Shown: positions 23,808 through 36,269, counted from the first letter of the stretch. The stretch: 64,000 nucleotides of DNA from Gliomastix tumulicola (GCA_001599755.1 BCHX01000003.1:372001-436000); one strand, 5' to 3'. Translations and numbers: made by a program. Notes: generated by a model not told the origin, from the letters alone.

Positions 23808-26800
23808 GGTGAAATGAAGTCGCAAGCTGACCGAGCGAAGGAGATGGACGGGACGTAGGGGAAGGAGGGGGTATCACAGAATGCAGACAGACAGAGAGGT
23901 TTAACCCATCAATGATGAGAAGAAGTAAAAAGAAGAAGAAGACTGGACTGAGCACGCTAAGAAGACAGACATTTGAAAGAAGAAGGCGTCGTCCGAGTTG
24001 GGAAACACTCGATGGAGGGGGGGAGACGACAGACTGGGAAAGGAGGCTACGTCCAGCTTATGACCAATTGCAGGTGATGGTGCGTCCCCCGTTCGTCTCT
24101 TCTTCTCCTCCCCCCCAGACGACTCGAACACAGGCTCGGCAGTGATTCAACTGGGTCTGGAATACGTACCTAAAAAGCAGACCATCGAATTTTCGAACCT
24201 ATGAAGAAATCAGACGCGAAGAAGGGGAAGTGTGGCATACGTTCTCCACACACACACACTTCTTCTACCAACCAACGACGTCCCCCCCCCCCCCCCCCCC
24301 CCCCCCCGTTGGCTGAAGATAGAGAGAGACGGCCTGCTGTCCCATCAATTGACTTCTGGCAGTTGGTCATTTCAGCCGTGTGGAACGTGGTGCTGTTAGC
24401 TCCAAGCCACCAAGTTTGCTCCGTCAGTAGTCCAGACGCAATCGCAATTATAGCCAGAGGAGCGGTGATAAGAGCCGTCCGTCCTGAGCGGTGGTGGATG
24501 GTGGCCCTGCATGCATTGCATGCTGCAGGCGGTATCTTGCACTTTTCAGCCCGCCTCTCCACACACACATTAGCAAGAAAGCTCGACACACGACACTCCA
24601 GGCTAGCACGTGGGGTCTGAGACATTAAGCCACGGGCTGGGATCGGCCACGGCTAGCTGGGAACAGGGCAGGGTCTGTGAGGTTCCTGCTGCACCAGCAA
24701 GGGCAACCGCTGTCGAAGAAATGATCTGCGCGTCACTGTCGACGCTGGGCAGGAGGAAACGGCCTGCTGGTTGGCCCGAGTCATCACTCGCCGCCGGACG
24801 GGACAGAGATGCCCGCTGAGAGGTGGAGTGTGACTCGCGTCGCCGTCGTGGTGAGGTGACACCAGTCGATCGAGTTTATGTGGACTCGGAAGATGGAGAG
24901 GGAGGGGGGGGGGACCCAAATCATCAAACCGATCCGGCGGTCTTGAAGCAAAGTCTCGTGGATCTGGAAATGATAGCATACGACCAAGCAGAGAAATAGC
25001 AGGAGGAAGCTCCAGGTGCTTGGGAAAGGAGACGAGATGAGTGGAGCGTTGATTAACAGGCCCCTGCTATCGGTCTGCGTGGACGTTGAAGAGTGTGTGT
25101 GGGGGACCGCCAAAAAGGAGGGCTTGGGGGGGCTTGCAGAGGCTGCTGGAATGATAACAATGGACCGATGCTTAAAAGCCGTAGCGGCAGGGCAAAGACA
25201 ATAAGCCTGTGCGACGCAAATTCGTCATCGACGGCGAGAAGCTTCAGCCGCGGGAAGAACACAGCTCGCTCAGCAGCGTCAGAATATTCTTCAGCTGCTT
25301 CTTTTGCTTCTTCGGCAGTGGCAAGACGTGCCTATTCCGCCCCCTGTACCTACTCGTGTCTGTCCCACTCGCATCCAGTCGGTTCGTCGTCTCTCTCTCT
25401 CTCCACTGGTGGAGTTGCTGGTGATTTGCTGCAAGGAACAGGGCAGAGGGTCACAGCCAAACAGTTCCAGCCCACGATACACTGCTGCACGGCAGCCGAG
25501 ACGGGGACTGGGAATCCGGTTTTCTGAAGAGTTTGACACTGCGGTGTGGCTTGCAGGGACACTGACTCGCCGACTGTCACTATCAGCCAAAAACACGATG
25601 CCGAGCACGCCGGCTCTGCTATCAAAGCGCCACCAACGGCGGTCCACCACTTCGCCCGCCGTTGCTTGTTAGCTAATGTTTAGCTGCTTGCTGCGTCCGT
25701 TAGGTGGGCTCCTCCGATGCCAGTCCATTTAGGAGCCCGCCGACGGCTTCCACTACTTTGCGCTGGCTGTCCGTTCCCCCCCAATAAACCAATAAAGGGG
25801 CCGAGGGATTCCGCCACGCTACGTACCGCTCGATCCAGACCATGAGGACCGACGGGTTGGTTCTGACGATGAGGTGCATGGAAGCAGGGCCTATTAGGAG
25901 CTGGTCTATTAGTTCTCGGCGCCTTTTTCACGTGGGAAAAGGGGGCAGCTTCGCGATCTTGAGTCGAACGAGCCAAGCCCCCCGTCCTTTTCATTTCATG
26001 CCACACCTCGGTTACTATCTGTGCTCATTGTTGTCTACCACAACCCATTGCCATGACACGATTTGATCCTTCTCGCTCTCTCCCGCCCGCGGACAGCCAT
26101 GTGGCAAAACCGCGAGGGAAAAAGTCGCTCAGTCTAGCAGCAACTAGCCGTCGCTGCTGACGAGCGCACAGAGCCGTTCGTGCACCCTGCCCTCGGCCGT
26201 GCTCGGTCGCGTCTGTGACGACTGAGCCACACCATCGACGGAGATGATGCTGGGAAGGGGAAGTCTGTGTGGTCTCTCCCCCTTCTCTACTAGCTTCTAG
26301 AAGCGAGCGCTGGCTGCTGGCCACGCCATGTCATTCCATTATCCACCTTCCTCTTAAGCCGAGGGGAGCCAAGAGGCACACCATCGGCCATCGCAATGGG
26401 TCGGCCACCCAGAGCGACGGGATGCCGTTTATCGAGAGCCGTTCGGCCTCATTTGATGCCCTCCCAAGCCCGACTTGGCCTGCCGGTAGACCTGGGCGGT
26501 CGTCAGGCTAGGCCGCATCTGAAGACCTGTGCATTGTTTGACGGTGTCTAGCGTCCCCCCTCCTGGCTTCCACACGACTTGCCTCATCCATCCATCGCAA
26601 GCCATGGCTACGAATCCAGGATTGGCCCCTCCAGCCACGTTTTTTGGTGCCTTCCTCAGCTTGTCTGTCTGTATTAAAGTGTGTTGTAGATATGTAATTG
26701 GGGGGGGCGCGCCCTGCAGGCGAAGGAACCTTCCCAACCTTCCCCCCACGGAGCGAGTGATCTGCGCATAAGACCAGGGGGCCCAGGCGTGCAATGTGAC

Positions 26801-27438
26801 TCCGAGTAGCATTATTCATCCTGTAACGCGGGCGAAGCAGGGCAAACGGAGGTGCTGCATGGGCGCAGATAGTGGTGTGATAGGCGAGGGAGCTGTCCGG
26901 ATGAGGAAGGCTGTTGTGTCGCAGACCGCCTGAGGGCTGTCCGGGGGGTGCATGAGTGGCTGTTTTTACGTGTGCCTCGGCGTTGAAGGTCACGGAGCCT
27001 CGACTGATGGTCTGTGAGAGTGCACCAGTGGCGAGACGTGCCGTGCAAGCCACAAGTCGAAGCGAGGTGGGTGTGCTCGTGAATCCTACCACTCGACGTA
27101 GGCGCATCCTCTCTCGTTGGCTCTACACCTGCTTCTGATCGTGATGACCACTTGGTTACGAACCCCAGAGCACTTCATCATGTTCGCCCTTCAGTCATTC
27201 ATGTAAAAGTCGTCTTCTCAATTGAAGAATGGAGAATCACACAAATTTCAGCGGAGGCCGAGATGCGGAGGCTGCGGAGGCTCGTGCAGCGTCTCTAGTA
27301 ACGACATCATCTGGCCATCGCATCACGTGCTGATCGGCCTCTGTTTGACCTCAAACACCACCACACAACACACAATCTCAGACACCATCCAATTGAACCC
27401 CCCCGGAGCACACCAACTCGAGCCGGGCAGGAGACAAG
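23808..27438. other. 3.6-kb gene-free stretch
   Basis: No supportable gene on either strand. It contains a 26-nt C homopolymer (24282-24307), a CA run near 24247-24259 and several purine- or pyrimidine-rich tracts. The last few hundred bases are the presumed promoter of the carboxypeptidase gene. Confidence 0.5.
24282..24307. repeat. Homopolymer of 26 C
   Basis: An uninterrupted C26 run on the plus strand lies in intergenic DNA. It could fold as an i-motif with a G-quadruplex on the other strand, but assembly length error is also possible. Confidence 0.9.
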
Positions 27439-29256
27439 ATGGTCATATCCAAGCTCGCCTTCCTCTCTGGCATCGCAGGAGTCTCGGCCTTTGCCGTCTC
27501 CCCACTCTTCTCCGGCGCCGGCCTCGGAGGCAGCGGCGACGACCAGCTTCCTCTCGGCGGCGGCGGCGGCGGCGGGCATTGGGACGCTCCGGAGGCCGGC
27601 AGCGAGCAGCTGTTCACGTGTGACCTCCCACCAGTGCTCGATCCTTCGGGTGATGGGCTGCCGTCGGCTGACGAGCTCTTCTCCGGCCCTGCGGCGCTGG
27701 CCAAGCAGGTCGAGCGGCACCAGGCCATCGTGAGGGTGCCCTCCGTCTCGTACGACGACCTGGGCGCGCCGGGGGAAGACCCGCGGTGGGCGCCCTTCTA
27801 CGACCTGCACGAGACCCTCGCGTCCGTGTACCCGAACCTCCACCGCGTGGCCCGGCTCGACAAGGTCAACACCCTCGGCCTCGTCTACACGCTCCAGGGC
27901 GCCGACCCGTCCCTCAAGCCGACCCTCCTCGCCGCGCACCTCGACGTCGTCCCCGTCGCCGACCCGAGCACGTGGACGCACCCGCCCTTCGCCGCCGTCT
28001 TCGACGGGGAGTGGCTCTGGGGCCGGGGCAGCGGCGACGACAAGAACAGCCTCACGGCGCTGCTGTCCGCCGTCGAGACGCTGCTGTCGGACGACAACAG
28101 TTCTGTTGCCTGGAGGCCGACGCGCACGCTGCTGCTCGCCTTCGGCTTCGACGAGGAGTGCTCCGGCAACCGCGGCGCGGGCGCCATCGGTGATTTCCTG
28201 ACGGAACGCTACGGCGACGACGGCATCGGTATCGTCCTTGACGAGGGCGGGCTGGCCGTCATGCCCGTCGGCGGGGATACCCTGTACGCGCTGCCCGCCG
28301 TGCACGAGAAGGGCCACGTGGACATCTATCTCGAGCTGCGCGTCGCCGGCGGCCACAGCAGCATCCCCCTGCCGCACACGGGCATCGGTATCGTCGCCGA
28401 GATCGTGTCCGCGCTCGAGGCAAACCCGTACGAGCCTGCGTTGCTGCAGGATAGTCCCGTTCACAGGCACATGCAGTGTCTCGCGCGGTACTCGCCCGAC
28501 GCAGTGCCCGAGATGACGGACGTGATTCGAAGAGGTGACCTCGAGAGCGCGGCGACGCTGCTGGCAGGTCTGAGCCGTGCAGGACGGTTCATGATCCAGA
28601 CGGCGCAGGCGGTCGATGTGATCAAGGGCGGGCAGAAGATCAACGCCATGCCTGAGGTTGTGACGCTGGGCGTCAACTACCGCGTCGCGCCGCAGGACAG
28701 CATCGCCGCGATCCAGCGGAACTTCGTCAAGAGCATCGGGCCTGTCATCGCCAAGTACGATCTCAAGCTGGATGCGTTCCCGGGAGACCACGACTACGAG
28801 GCCTTGGTCGGGGACGAGGAGCTCGTGGTGAGGCAAGAGGGCTGGGAAGCGAGTGTCTACAACGGGACGCTTGTGCTCGAGGCGAGGGATGAATCCCAGG
28901 GCACTCCTGTCTCGCCGACATCTGGCCCGGTTTGGGATACGTTTGCCGGGACGATTCGACACAGGTTTGCGTTTGAAGGCGGCACGGTTGTGCCTGTTGG
29001 TGAGATCATGACGGGCAACACCGACACCCGACACTACCTCAGTAAGTCGACGGACCTTCTCCTTCTTTGATATCAACCGTAGCTGACTAAATTTGTTGCA
29101 GATCTCTCCCCTCACATCTACCGCTGGGCGCCGACACTTCAGGGAGCCGTGTTGAACATCCACACTGTTGACGAGCGCGTGCGCATGGATGATCATATGG
29201 AGATGGTCAAGTTCTACTACGACTTTGTGCGCAACTTTGACCAGGCCGACTTCTAG
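27439..29256 (+). CDS. M20 family metallo-carboxypeptidase (carboxypeptidase S-like)
   Basis: Exons 27439-29041 and 29102-29256 give 585 residues ending TAG. The N-terminus MVISKLAFLSGIAGVSAFAV is a signal peptide or anchor, followed by a Gly-run linker. M20 zinc-site blocks are intact: AAHLDVVPVA (about residue 165), WGRGSGDDKNS (about 195), GFDEECSGNRGAGA (about 235) with catalytic and metal Glu pair, VLDEGG, and GGHSSIPLPHTG in the dimerisation lid. The C-terminal metal His block is GNTDTRHYLNLSPHIYRW, across the splice. The order and length match yeast vacuolar carboxypeptidase S (Gly-X carboxypeptidase), which releases C-terminal residues from small peptides. A vacuolar or secreted location is inferred. 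It is convergent with the next gene, 326 bases apart. Confidence 0.92.
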
Positions 29257-29582
29257 GCAGTGCGATAGCTACTGGCATGACAAGATGGTCCTTTGGCTGG
29301 TGGTCATAGACCAGGTGGATGGACCTTAGAATGATGAATCACACGAAGAGCGGCCACGACCTGGCATCCGTTACGTTTTAGCATATTGGCTTGATACATT
29401 TCGTTCAAAAGCAAGTTGTCATTCCACGTAAGCGCATTGACCCCAAGATCCCTCGCTTGAAGTCGCAATAGTCATACAGTATCGAGCCCGTATGGGCATC
29501 CCATCCAGCCCGTTGAGGAATTCATCCCCTCCACCAGTCATCAACTCATGTCCAGCATCAACGTCCATCATCATCATCATCA

Positions 29583-30550
29583 TCACGGGCTAGCCCCCAG
29601 GAAAAAGTGGCTGAGATCCTGCAGCTCCCTCCTCCCACCGATGCGTCCCTTCCACAGCAAATACCCGCCATACGCCACGGCGCCCGTGACGGCCGCCCTC
29701 CCAATCAGCTCAAACATGTTCTTCACGCCGGCCGCCACCCACTCCTGCTGCACGCGCTCCGACGACTCCATGAAGGCCTCCCTGTCATTATAATGCGGGA
29801 ACGGCGCCTCGACCGTCTCGCCCGTCTCGGGATCCGTGACCGTCGGCACCGGCACGTCGAGCAGCTTGCACAGGGGGGGCCATCCCTCCTTGACCTCGTA
29901 CTCGATCCTGCGCTCCGCGGGGATCCGCGCCCGGAAGTCATCATACGTACGCCCGTACCACGCCAACGCCTTCTCCTTCTCCGTCCGGTGCGAGAACCCC
30001 ATCGCCAGCCCGCTCATGGCCATCCCGAAACGCACCCACGCCCGCACGGCCGGGTTGAAGACGAGGCAGAAGAGCATCTTGAGCTTGAACGCCAGGGGTC
30101 GCTCGCTGTGAATACTGTTGCGCACGCTCGCGTACCAGCTCTCCGGATCGCGGTTGAGGATGACGACCTTGGCCTCCGGGTAGGCCGCTGCGAGCTCCGG
30201 GCCGAAGAGCGCGGCGGGGATGTCGGCGACGGCCTGGCAGCGGCCGAGGAGGCGGTCCCAGTCGGCGCGGTCGAAGGGCGGCGTGCCGTCGCCGGCGTAC
30301 TTGGAGCGGAAGGCGCGGATCCAGGCGGCGCCGTCGGTGGACGGGTTGTGGCGGACGTCGTGCATGTGGTAGCAGTGGTGGAGGCCGAGGCGGAAGAGCG
30401 CGTGTCGGACGCCTAGAACGAGTCAGTCAGTCAGTCAGGCGCTGAGGAGGAAAGTTGGTGATCTGACGTACTCAGCGTGCCTGTGCGCTGCACGCCGCAC
30501 ACGATGACGCGCATGGGCACGATGCGGTCGGGGATCTCGTCCTTGGCCAT
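29583..30550 (-). CDS. P-loop sulfotransferase-like protein (fungal Sulfotransfer_4 type)
   Basis: Exons 30550-30472 and 30412-29583 give 302 residues. Exon 1 carries the nucleotide-binding strand-loop RVIVCGVQRTGTL, completed across the intron by SVRHALFRLGLHHCYHM. Further family blocks are WDRLLGRCQAVADIPAALF, AKVVILNRDPESWYASV (3'-phosphate-binding Arg/Ser region) and EGWPPLCKLLDVPVPTV. A hydrophobic span near the C-terminus (AVTGAVAYGGYLLW) suggests membrane attachment. These proteins are often mislabelled NAD-dependent epimerases in fungal genomes. PAPS-dependent sulfotransfer is the family expectation, but the acceptor is unknown. The intron has four CTGA units directly before its acceptor. 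Confidence 0.85.
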
Positions 30551-32951
30551 GGTGACGGTGGTGTCTTGCGGTGTCGCAATGCGTGTCGCAGTCGCTCAGC
30601 TGTCCGTCTGCACTGCTGCTGGTGCTGCTGGTGATACCAATTGATTCGAGGCAGCGACGACGGTGCGCTCAGCTGCAGTTGGCGGTGACATTCTGGGGGC
30701 GGGTTCGGATTGGGGGGTGGCGATTCAGTTGCATCGGATTCTCAAAAGGGGGGATGGACTCGAATTGGACTGGACTGGACTGGACTCTGTGACTGCAAAT
30801 GGGCAACACTCCGAAATCTCGACGTTACAGTTGCATCGCGTTGACGTGACCCCCACCCTCACGATCGGCCTACCCTACAGCGACCCCCATATTCTGCATC
30901 GGCGTTCACGAAAGCTTCAACGGCTGGTGTTTTTTCGGGGGGGAAACTCTGTCGCTGCTCATTTGAAAAATTTGCAATAATCCTGCCAGGTCTAGGCGAG
31001 TTGGAGGGATGCCTGGTCAAAGTTAGGCTCCCCCCTCCTGGTCGACGTTGGGCTATGGTGCAATGCCAGGGCCGGCAATACATCACACCCGTGCGTGATA
31101 AGAATGGAAGAGGCTCTCCGGAGCACCCAAGCGGCCGGATGTCCAGAGCCGCGTTTCAATAACTGCGAACTTATCAAGCAGACCGGAATCATGCAAGGTC
31201 CAATCCAGAAATGTCAAACCGAACTCCCCGAGCGATATCAAGGAACCCCCCCCGAAATAGAAACTCCATTCAGGCACCGATGAATTGTAATCAACTAGCG
31301 AAATGATAGCTCTCATTGGCTTGGGGGCTCAGCTGTCTGTCCTCTTTTTTGGTGGGTGGTGTGTGTGTGTCCCATCCAGATAAAACGGAGACCCTTTCGA
31401 AATCTCCTAAGCTGCCACACACACGGGCCACATGCAAAATTCTTCCCATTTTCTCTCGCCATCCGGTGGCAAGCAGAGTTCAGCAAGTCCCTGGCCGCAG
31501 TCTAGCGTGCCCGGATGATAGGCCGGCGGACGACACGAAAAAGTCTCCATCAGTGGGCTCCGGGAAGCGCCCCTGTGGGCTCAATTCCTTCGGCCCGATG
31601 GCGCTATCGTTGGGAAGTTTGTGCAGGGCCAGATTCGTCGGGAGGGAAAAGTCGAAAGGGGAGAGGAATGAGGGAAGAAGAACCTGGCTATCGTCCGTGA
31701 GAGAGGAGATACGGGAGCACACACACACACACCGCCGAGCCAGTCTCAACACACCATCATCCCACGCACCTGACCGGTCGATCACCGTTCTCGGAAGCGC
31801 GGATACGGACGGGATGCTGCGCTCCAGCTCTTGCACGGGCGGTCAATCAATCAATCACAAGCTTGTCGCAGATAAAGCCGGTGATGATCGGCTTGCCAGG
31901 TCCATCCCGGCGGCGGGGCTGGACGTCATAACGACCAAGCTTGCCAGGCATGCCAGGCCACCGCCGCCTGTCTTGAACCGCTTGCTTTATTCATTCATTG
32001 ATCAGCAGCAATCTACGGGTCAGGCACTGGCAGATGGGACGTTGGTCTCCTTGACTTCGAAGCTGATTCGTCATCCACAGCCACGCACGAGCTCGAGGCT
32101 CACGATGTCTGGTGGTGGGAGGCTTGAAGCTTAACCACCACCTCTCTCTTCGCGTCCCCCGTCCAGGATACATACTACCGAACCGATAGCTCTTCGCCTC
32201 CCCTCCATTCCACGAGATCGAGAACCCCTAGTTCAAGAGTCAGTTTTCTTCCTGGTGGTGGCCTCATCGTGAGTCTTGTATGACCCACCGCCGAGTCCCT
32301 CTAAACCGGGGCTCGTTTCTTATCTTCGCAAGCCCGGCACTACGGTTTTTCTTCTTCTCTCTCCCTCTCTCGTCCTTGTCAGAAATACAATGGGCCTGTG
32401 GAGCCTAGTTGACGAGGCCACGGGCGGGCGACATACGATGTTTTGTTCATGGCTGGCTGGAGGAGGACTCTAAACAATGGATCTGGCTCCGCTGGCACGG
32501 GCGGCCAGAGCGACGAGGAGGGGACTCGGAGTTGTTGTGAAATCCTCGAAGGTTCCATCTTTCCGATGAAGAGGTCCCCCTCCTCTCTCCTCTGTGCTTC
32601 TTTTTATCTATCCTTGTTGCTGTTCTAGTTCTTGTCCTGTTCAGTTCCTTGTTCTCATATAGAGAACGACACGCTCGTTTTTGAGAATTCTTTTGTCATT
32701 GTGTGTGTTTTTCGTTGGGCATCGTGGTCTTCATTCTTGCGATCCTCCCCCCTTGGACAATCGTATCATGTGCCACCGGGACCCCTGAGACAAGAGGACT
32801 CAACTCGCAACTTGGCGAAAGAGGGGAATCCCTCCCTTGCCTTGGGCTAGAAGGGGAACAAACAAACACCATTCTTTGTCCGATTCGACCGGAATTCTGC
32901 AAAGAATTGTCTTGGATTCCAGTGAACGACGGAGGGAGCCCCCCCCAAAAA
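30551..32951. other. 2.4-kb intergenic region and probable long 5' leader of the ThrE-like gene
   Basis: This divergent promoter region holds no gene I can support. A CA dinucleotide run lies at 31718-31733, and CT-rich stretches near 32340-32640 look like promoter or leader. The frame of the next gene stays open upstream from 32703, but without an ATG. Confidence 0.5.
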
Positions 32952-35900
32952 ATGTCGGCCGAACAGCCGGACAGCGGCCGGGCGAGCGACGTGCCCACGC
33001 CGACGCGGAGGGAGAAGAAGAGAGTCGTCTGGGGCGCGGACAGCAGCAGCAGCAGCAGCAACAGGCCCGACCAGGGCAGCGGCAGCGGGAAGAACAGCAG
33101 CAACAAGGAGAACAACAGTAGCAACAATGCCGGGCTGGACTTCTCGACACTGTCGCCCTCGGCATCGCCCAACGTCCCGGAGCTCTTCAGCGGGCCGCTC
33201 GACCCCAACGAGCTGGCACGGAAGCTCACCAAGGTGCTCTCGCAGGTGGAGGAGCACGACGAGGAGGACGACCACCAGGCCAGCCAAAGTCTAGGCAAGA
33301 GCCAACAGCAGCAGCAGCAGCAGTACCAACAGCATTCTCGACAACCGTCCGACGTGCCTCAAGATGGCACCACGCGCCCCCCCAGCAGTAGCACCACCAT
33401 CAAACCGCCGAGACCAGCCCTGCGGCGGAATACCAGCTACGACGCGCCCCACGAGCAGCACGAGGCCGACGAGGCGGAGAAGAAGGCCGACAGGCGCAAG
33501 CTGCAGTCCATCAGCAGGGCCAAGGAGCGCGCCGAGATGCTGGCCAGGCAACTGGGCAGCCACTCGGCGCCGGGTTCCAGGAGGAACTCGAGCGAGGGGC
33601 TCGCGGCGGGCGCGGGTGCATTCCAGTCTCTCATCGCCGATGGAGAGGGCCATCTCCGGCGGAGCAGCAGCATTCATCATGGGCGGTGGCGGCGGCAGCA
33701 GCGACCCGCTGTGGTGGTCGATGACTATGATGAGATGGATCATGGCAAGGAGCGGCGGCGCCACGCCCGAGACACTGAAGATGAGGAGGACAAAGAGTGG
33801 GAGGAGGAGGACGATGGGGACAGGGAGGCGTTGGCGCGCAGCGGTGACGTGCGGGTTCCTCGCCCGACGGTGCCGCCCCCTTCGTATGGCTCGTCGCGAG
33901 GAATCCTCGTGACCGAGCAGAACGTCCGGCATCGCAGAGGCCACCACCAGCGCCACCTGTCTGAAGCATCTGACGATGAGTATGCTCATAACTACTACGC
34001 CAACGCCAACGCCAACGACGACAACAACAACCTTGACGACGACGAAGACGACGACGAGTTCGACGAGCACACCATAGCCGCGCACCTCGTCCGCTCCCAC
34101 ACGCGCAAGAGACGCACCCGCAGCAAAGACCTCTTCACCCCGCGCCCGCCACGCAGCGGCGCCTCGGGGACAAGCACACCCGTCCTCCAGCAGGAGTACG
34201 TGCAGGACTACGTGCCCCGACCCAAGAAGTACCGCGGAGGCGTCCTCGCCTCGCTCCTCGCCCTCTACAACCATGATGATCGGACCGGCGGTCCCGGTGG
34301 TTCCGGGAGCGGCGGGCGCGGCACGCCGTCAAGCACCGCACCCGCCACGCCCGTCGTCGCCAGGTCGCCGCGGTCCGCATCGCCGCCTGGGCGAGCTCCG
34401 GCGCGAGCTGGGGCTGGGCCTGGGGGCGGCAGCCTCTACAACAGCGGCCTCTACAGCGGCGCGTCTTCGCCGGGAGGAGGAGGAGGAGGAGCAGGAGGCG
34501 TTGGGACACCCCGATCGCGCCCATCTAGCGGTTTGTTTAGCCTCCACCGCTCCGCGCGTAACTCGACGTCTTCCCTCGCTCTAACTGAACTCATCAAGTC
34601 GTCCGGCATGTTCGCTGCCCCCGGATCCAGCGGCCTCTCGGACCACATGGCCGACCAGATCCGACGCGAACAACAGCAACAGCAGCAGCAGCAGCAGCAG
34701 TTTTCCCACCAGAACAGCCACAAGTCCAAGAAGGAGCAGATCAAGATCACCGTGCACATCGCCGCCATCCTCTCGCGCCACAGGTATTTACTCAAGCTCT
34801 GCCGTGCGCTCATGATGTATGGCGCGCCGACGCACCGCCTGGAGGAGTATCTCATCATGTCTGCGCGTGTGCTTGAGATTGACGGCCAGTTCCTGTACAT
34901 CCCGTCCTGCATGATCATCAGCTTCGACGACAGCACGACGCACACGACCGAGGTCAAGATCGTGCGCGTCCCGCAAGGGATCGACCTCGGCCGCCTCCGC
35001 GACGTGCACAACATCTACAAGAACGTCGTCCACGACAAGATGGGCGTCGAGGAGGCCACGCGGCTGCTCGACGAGGTCATGGAGCGCCCGCCCAAGTTCA
35101 GCGTCTGGTTCCGCGTGTTCCTGTACGGCGTCGCGTCCGTCTGCGTCGGCCCTTTTGCCTTCAAGATGCGTTTCATGGACTTCCCGCCGGCTTTCCTGCT
35201 CGGCTGCTTGCTGGGCATCATGCAGCTCGTCTTCGCGCCCAGCAACGAGCTCTACGCGCACGTCTTCGAGGTCTCGGCTTCGGTCGTCACGTCCTTCCTC
35301 GCCCGGGGTTTCGGCTCCATCAAGGGCGGCGAGCTCTTCTGCTTCAGCGCGCTGGCGCAGAGCAGCATCGCCCTGATCCTCCCGGGATACATGGTCCTCT
35401 GCAGCTCGCTCGAGCTCCAGAGCCACAACATCGTCGCCGGCAGCGTCCGCATGGTCCACGCCATGATCTACACGCTCTTCCTCGGCTACGGCATCACCAT
35501 CGGCGCCTCGCTCTACGGCATGCTGGACAGCAACGCCGTCAGCGAGACCACGTGCACCGACCCGATGCACCGCAACTGGTACTTCCTCTTCGTGCCGGGC
35601 TTCACGCTCTGCCTGTGCCTCGTGAACCAGTCCAAGTGGCGCCAGACGCCCGTCATGATCGTCATGGCGCTCGCCGGCTTCTGCGTCAACAGCTACACGA
35701 GCGACTACTTCAAGCAGGGGAACACCCAGATCTCCAACATGCTCGGCGCCCTGACCATCGGCATCCTGGCGAACCTGTACTCGCGACTGGGGCGCCACTT
35801 CGAGAACAAGTGGTACGAGCTCGTCGACTTCTGGGAGTACAAGGTCCAGCCGCGCCTCTCGCGTCTCCGGAGGGGCAACAGGAGGGGGAGGATGGGCGAC

Positions 35901-36269
35901 GAGTGGCCCGTGCCTTCAGACGCCGAGTCGCGCCCGGGCTCCCCCATCGAGGAGGAGAAGTACCCGCGCCCTCGGAGGACGACCGTCGGCTACAGCCTCG
36001 CAGCGGCCGCGATGCTCCCCGCCATCTTCGTCCAGGTGCCGTCCGGCCTCGCCGCCAACGGATCCCTCCTGGCAGGCATCAACAGCGCCAACGAGATCAC
36101 GAGGCAGAACGGCACGACGCCCTCCAACGACTCCTTCAGCAGCCCGACGCCGTTCAACGTGCTGCTGCTCGTCATCCAGGTGGCCATCAGCATCAGCGTC
36201 GGCCTGTTCATGAGCGCCCTCATCGTCTACCCGCTCGGGAAGCGCAGGAGCGGACTCTTCAGCTTCTAG
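32952..36269 (+). CDS. ThrE/Prm10-like multi-pass membrane protein with long disordered N-terminus
   Basis: One exon of 1105 residues from ATG 32952, the first ATG in a frame open earlier, to TAG. Residues 1 to about 590 are low complexity: Ser, Gln and Asn runs (QQQQQQQ twice), acidic stretches, RRGHHQRHLSEASDDEY and Gly-rich segments. From about residue 595 the DUF1212/ThrE module begins with QIKITVHIAAILSRHRYLL, then LMMYGAPTHRLEEYL, FLYIPSCMIISFDD and FSVWFRVFLYGVASV. About ten hydrophobic spans follow, including GSIKGGELFCFSALAQS and the second ThrE block near NWYFLFVPGFTLCL. The protein ends with two spans and the tail KRRSGLFSF. Yeast Prm10 is pheromone-regulated; bacterial ThrE exports threonine. 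Transport of small solutes is inferred only from family. Confidence 0.88.
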   Translation: MSAEQPDSGRASDVPTPTRREKKRVVWGADSSSSSSNRPDQGSGSGKNSSNKENNSSNNAGLDFSTLSPSASPNVPELFSGPLDPNELARKLTKVLSQVEEHDEEDDHQASQSLGKSQQQQQQQYQQHSRQPSDVPQDGTTRPPSSSTTIKPPRPALRRNTSYDAPHEQHEADEAEKKADRRKLQSISRAKERAEMLARQLGSHSAPGSRRNSSEGLAAGAGAFQSLIADGEGHLRRSSSIHHGRWRRQQRPAVVVDDYDEMDHGKERRRHARDTEDEEDKEWEEEDDGDREALARSGDVRVPRPTVPPPSYGSSRGILVTEQNVRHRRGHHQRHLSEASDDEYAHNYYANANANDDNNNLDDDEDDDEFDEHTIAAHLVRSHTRKRRTRSKDLFTPRPPRSGASGTSTPVLQQEYVQDYVPRPKKYRGGVLASLLALYNHDDRTGGPGGSGSGGRGTPSSTAPATPVVARSPRSASPPGRAPARAGAGPGGGSLYNSGLYSGASSPGGGGGGAGGVGTPRSRPSSGLFSLHRSARNSTSSLALTELIKSSGMFAAPGSSGLSDHMADQIRREQQQQQQQQQQFSHQNSHKSKKEQIKITVHIAAILSRHRYLLKLCRALMMYGAPTHRLEEYLIMSARVLEIDGQFLYIPSCMIISFDDSTTHTTEVKIVRVPQGIDLGRLRDVHNIYKNVVHDKMGVEEATRLLDEVMERPPKFSVWFRVFLYGVASVCVGPFAFKMRFMDFPPAFLLGCLLGIMQLVFAPSNELYAHVFEVSASVVTSFLARGFGSIKGGELFCFSALAQSSIALILPGYMVLCSSLELQSHNIVAGSVRMVHAMIYTLFLGYGITIGASLYGMLDSNAVSETTCTDPMHRNWYFLFVPGFTLCLCLVNQSKWRQTPVMIVMALAGFCVNSYTSDYFKQGNTQISNMLGALTIGILANLYSRLGRHFENKWYELVDFWEYKVQPRLSRLRRGNRRGRMGDEWPVPSDAESRPGSPIEEEKYPRPRRTTVGYSLAAAAMLPAIFVQVPSGLAANGSLLAGINSANEITRQNGTTPSNDSFSSPTPFNVLLLVIQVAISISVGLFMSALIVYPLGKRRSGLFSF

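Noticed and set aside
27307..29196. 629-codon open frame on the minus strand
   Set aside because: It lies antisense to the M20 carboxypeptidase gene, whose zinc motifs and splice phase are clear; GC-rich codon bias opens the opposite frame.
31316..32134. 272-codon plus-strand frame
   Set aside because: Composition is random, it spans a CA microsatellite and has no motif or splice context.
34788..35798. 336-codon frame antisense to the ThrE-like gene
   Set aside because: The translation is Ala/Glu/Asp-rich noise; the sense strand has the conserved membrane domain.
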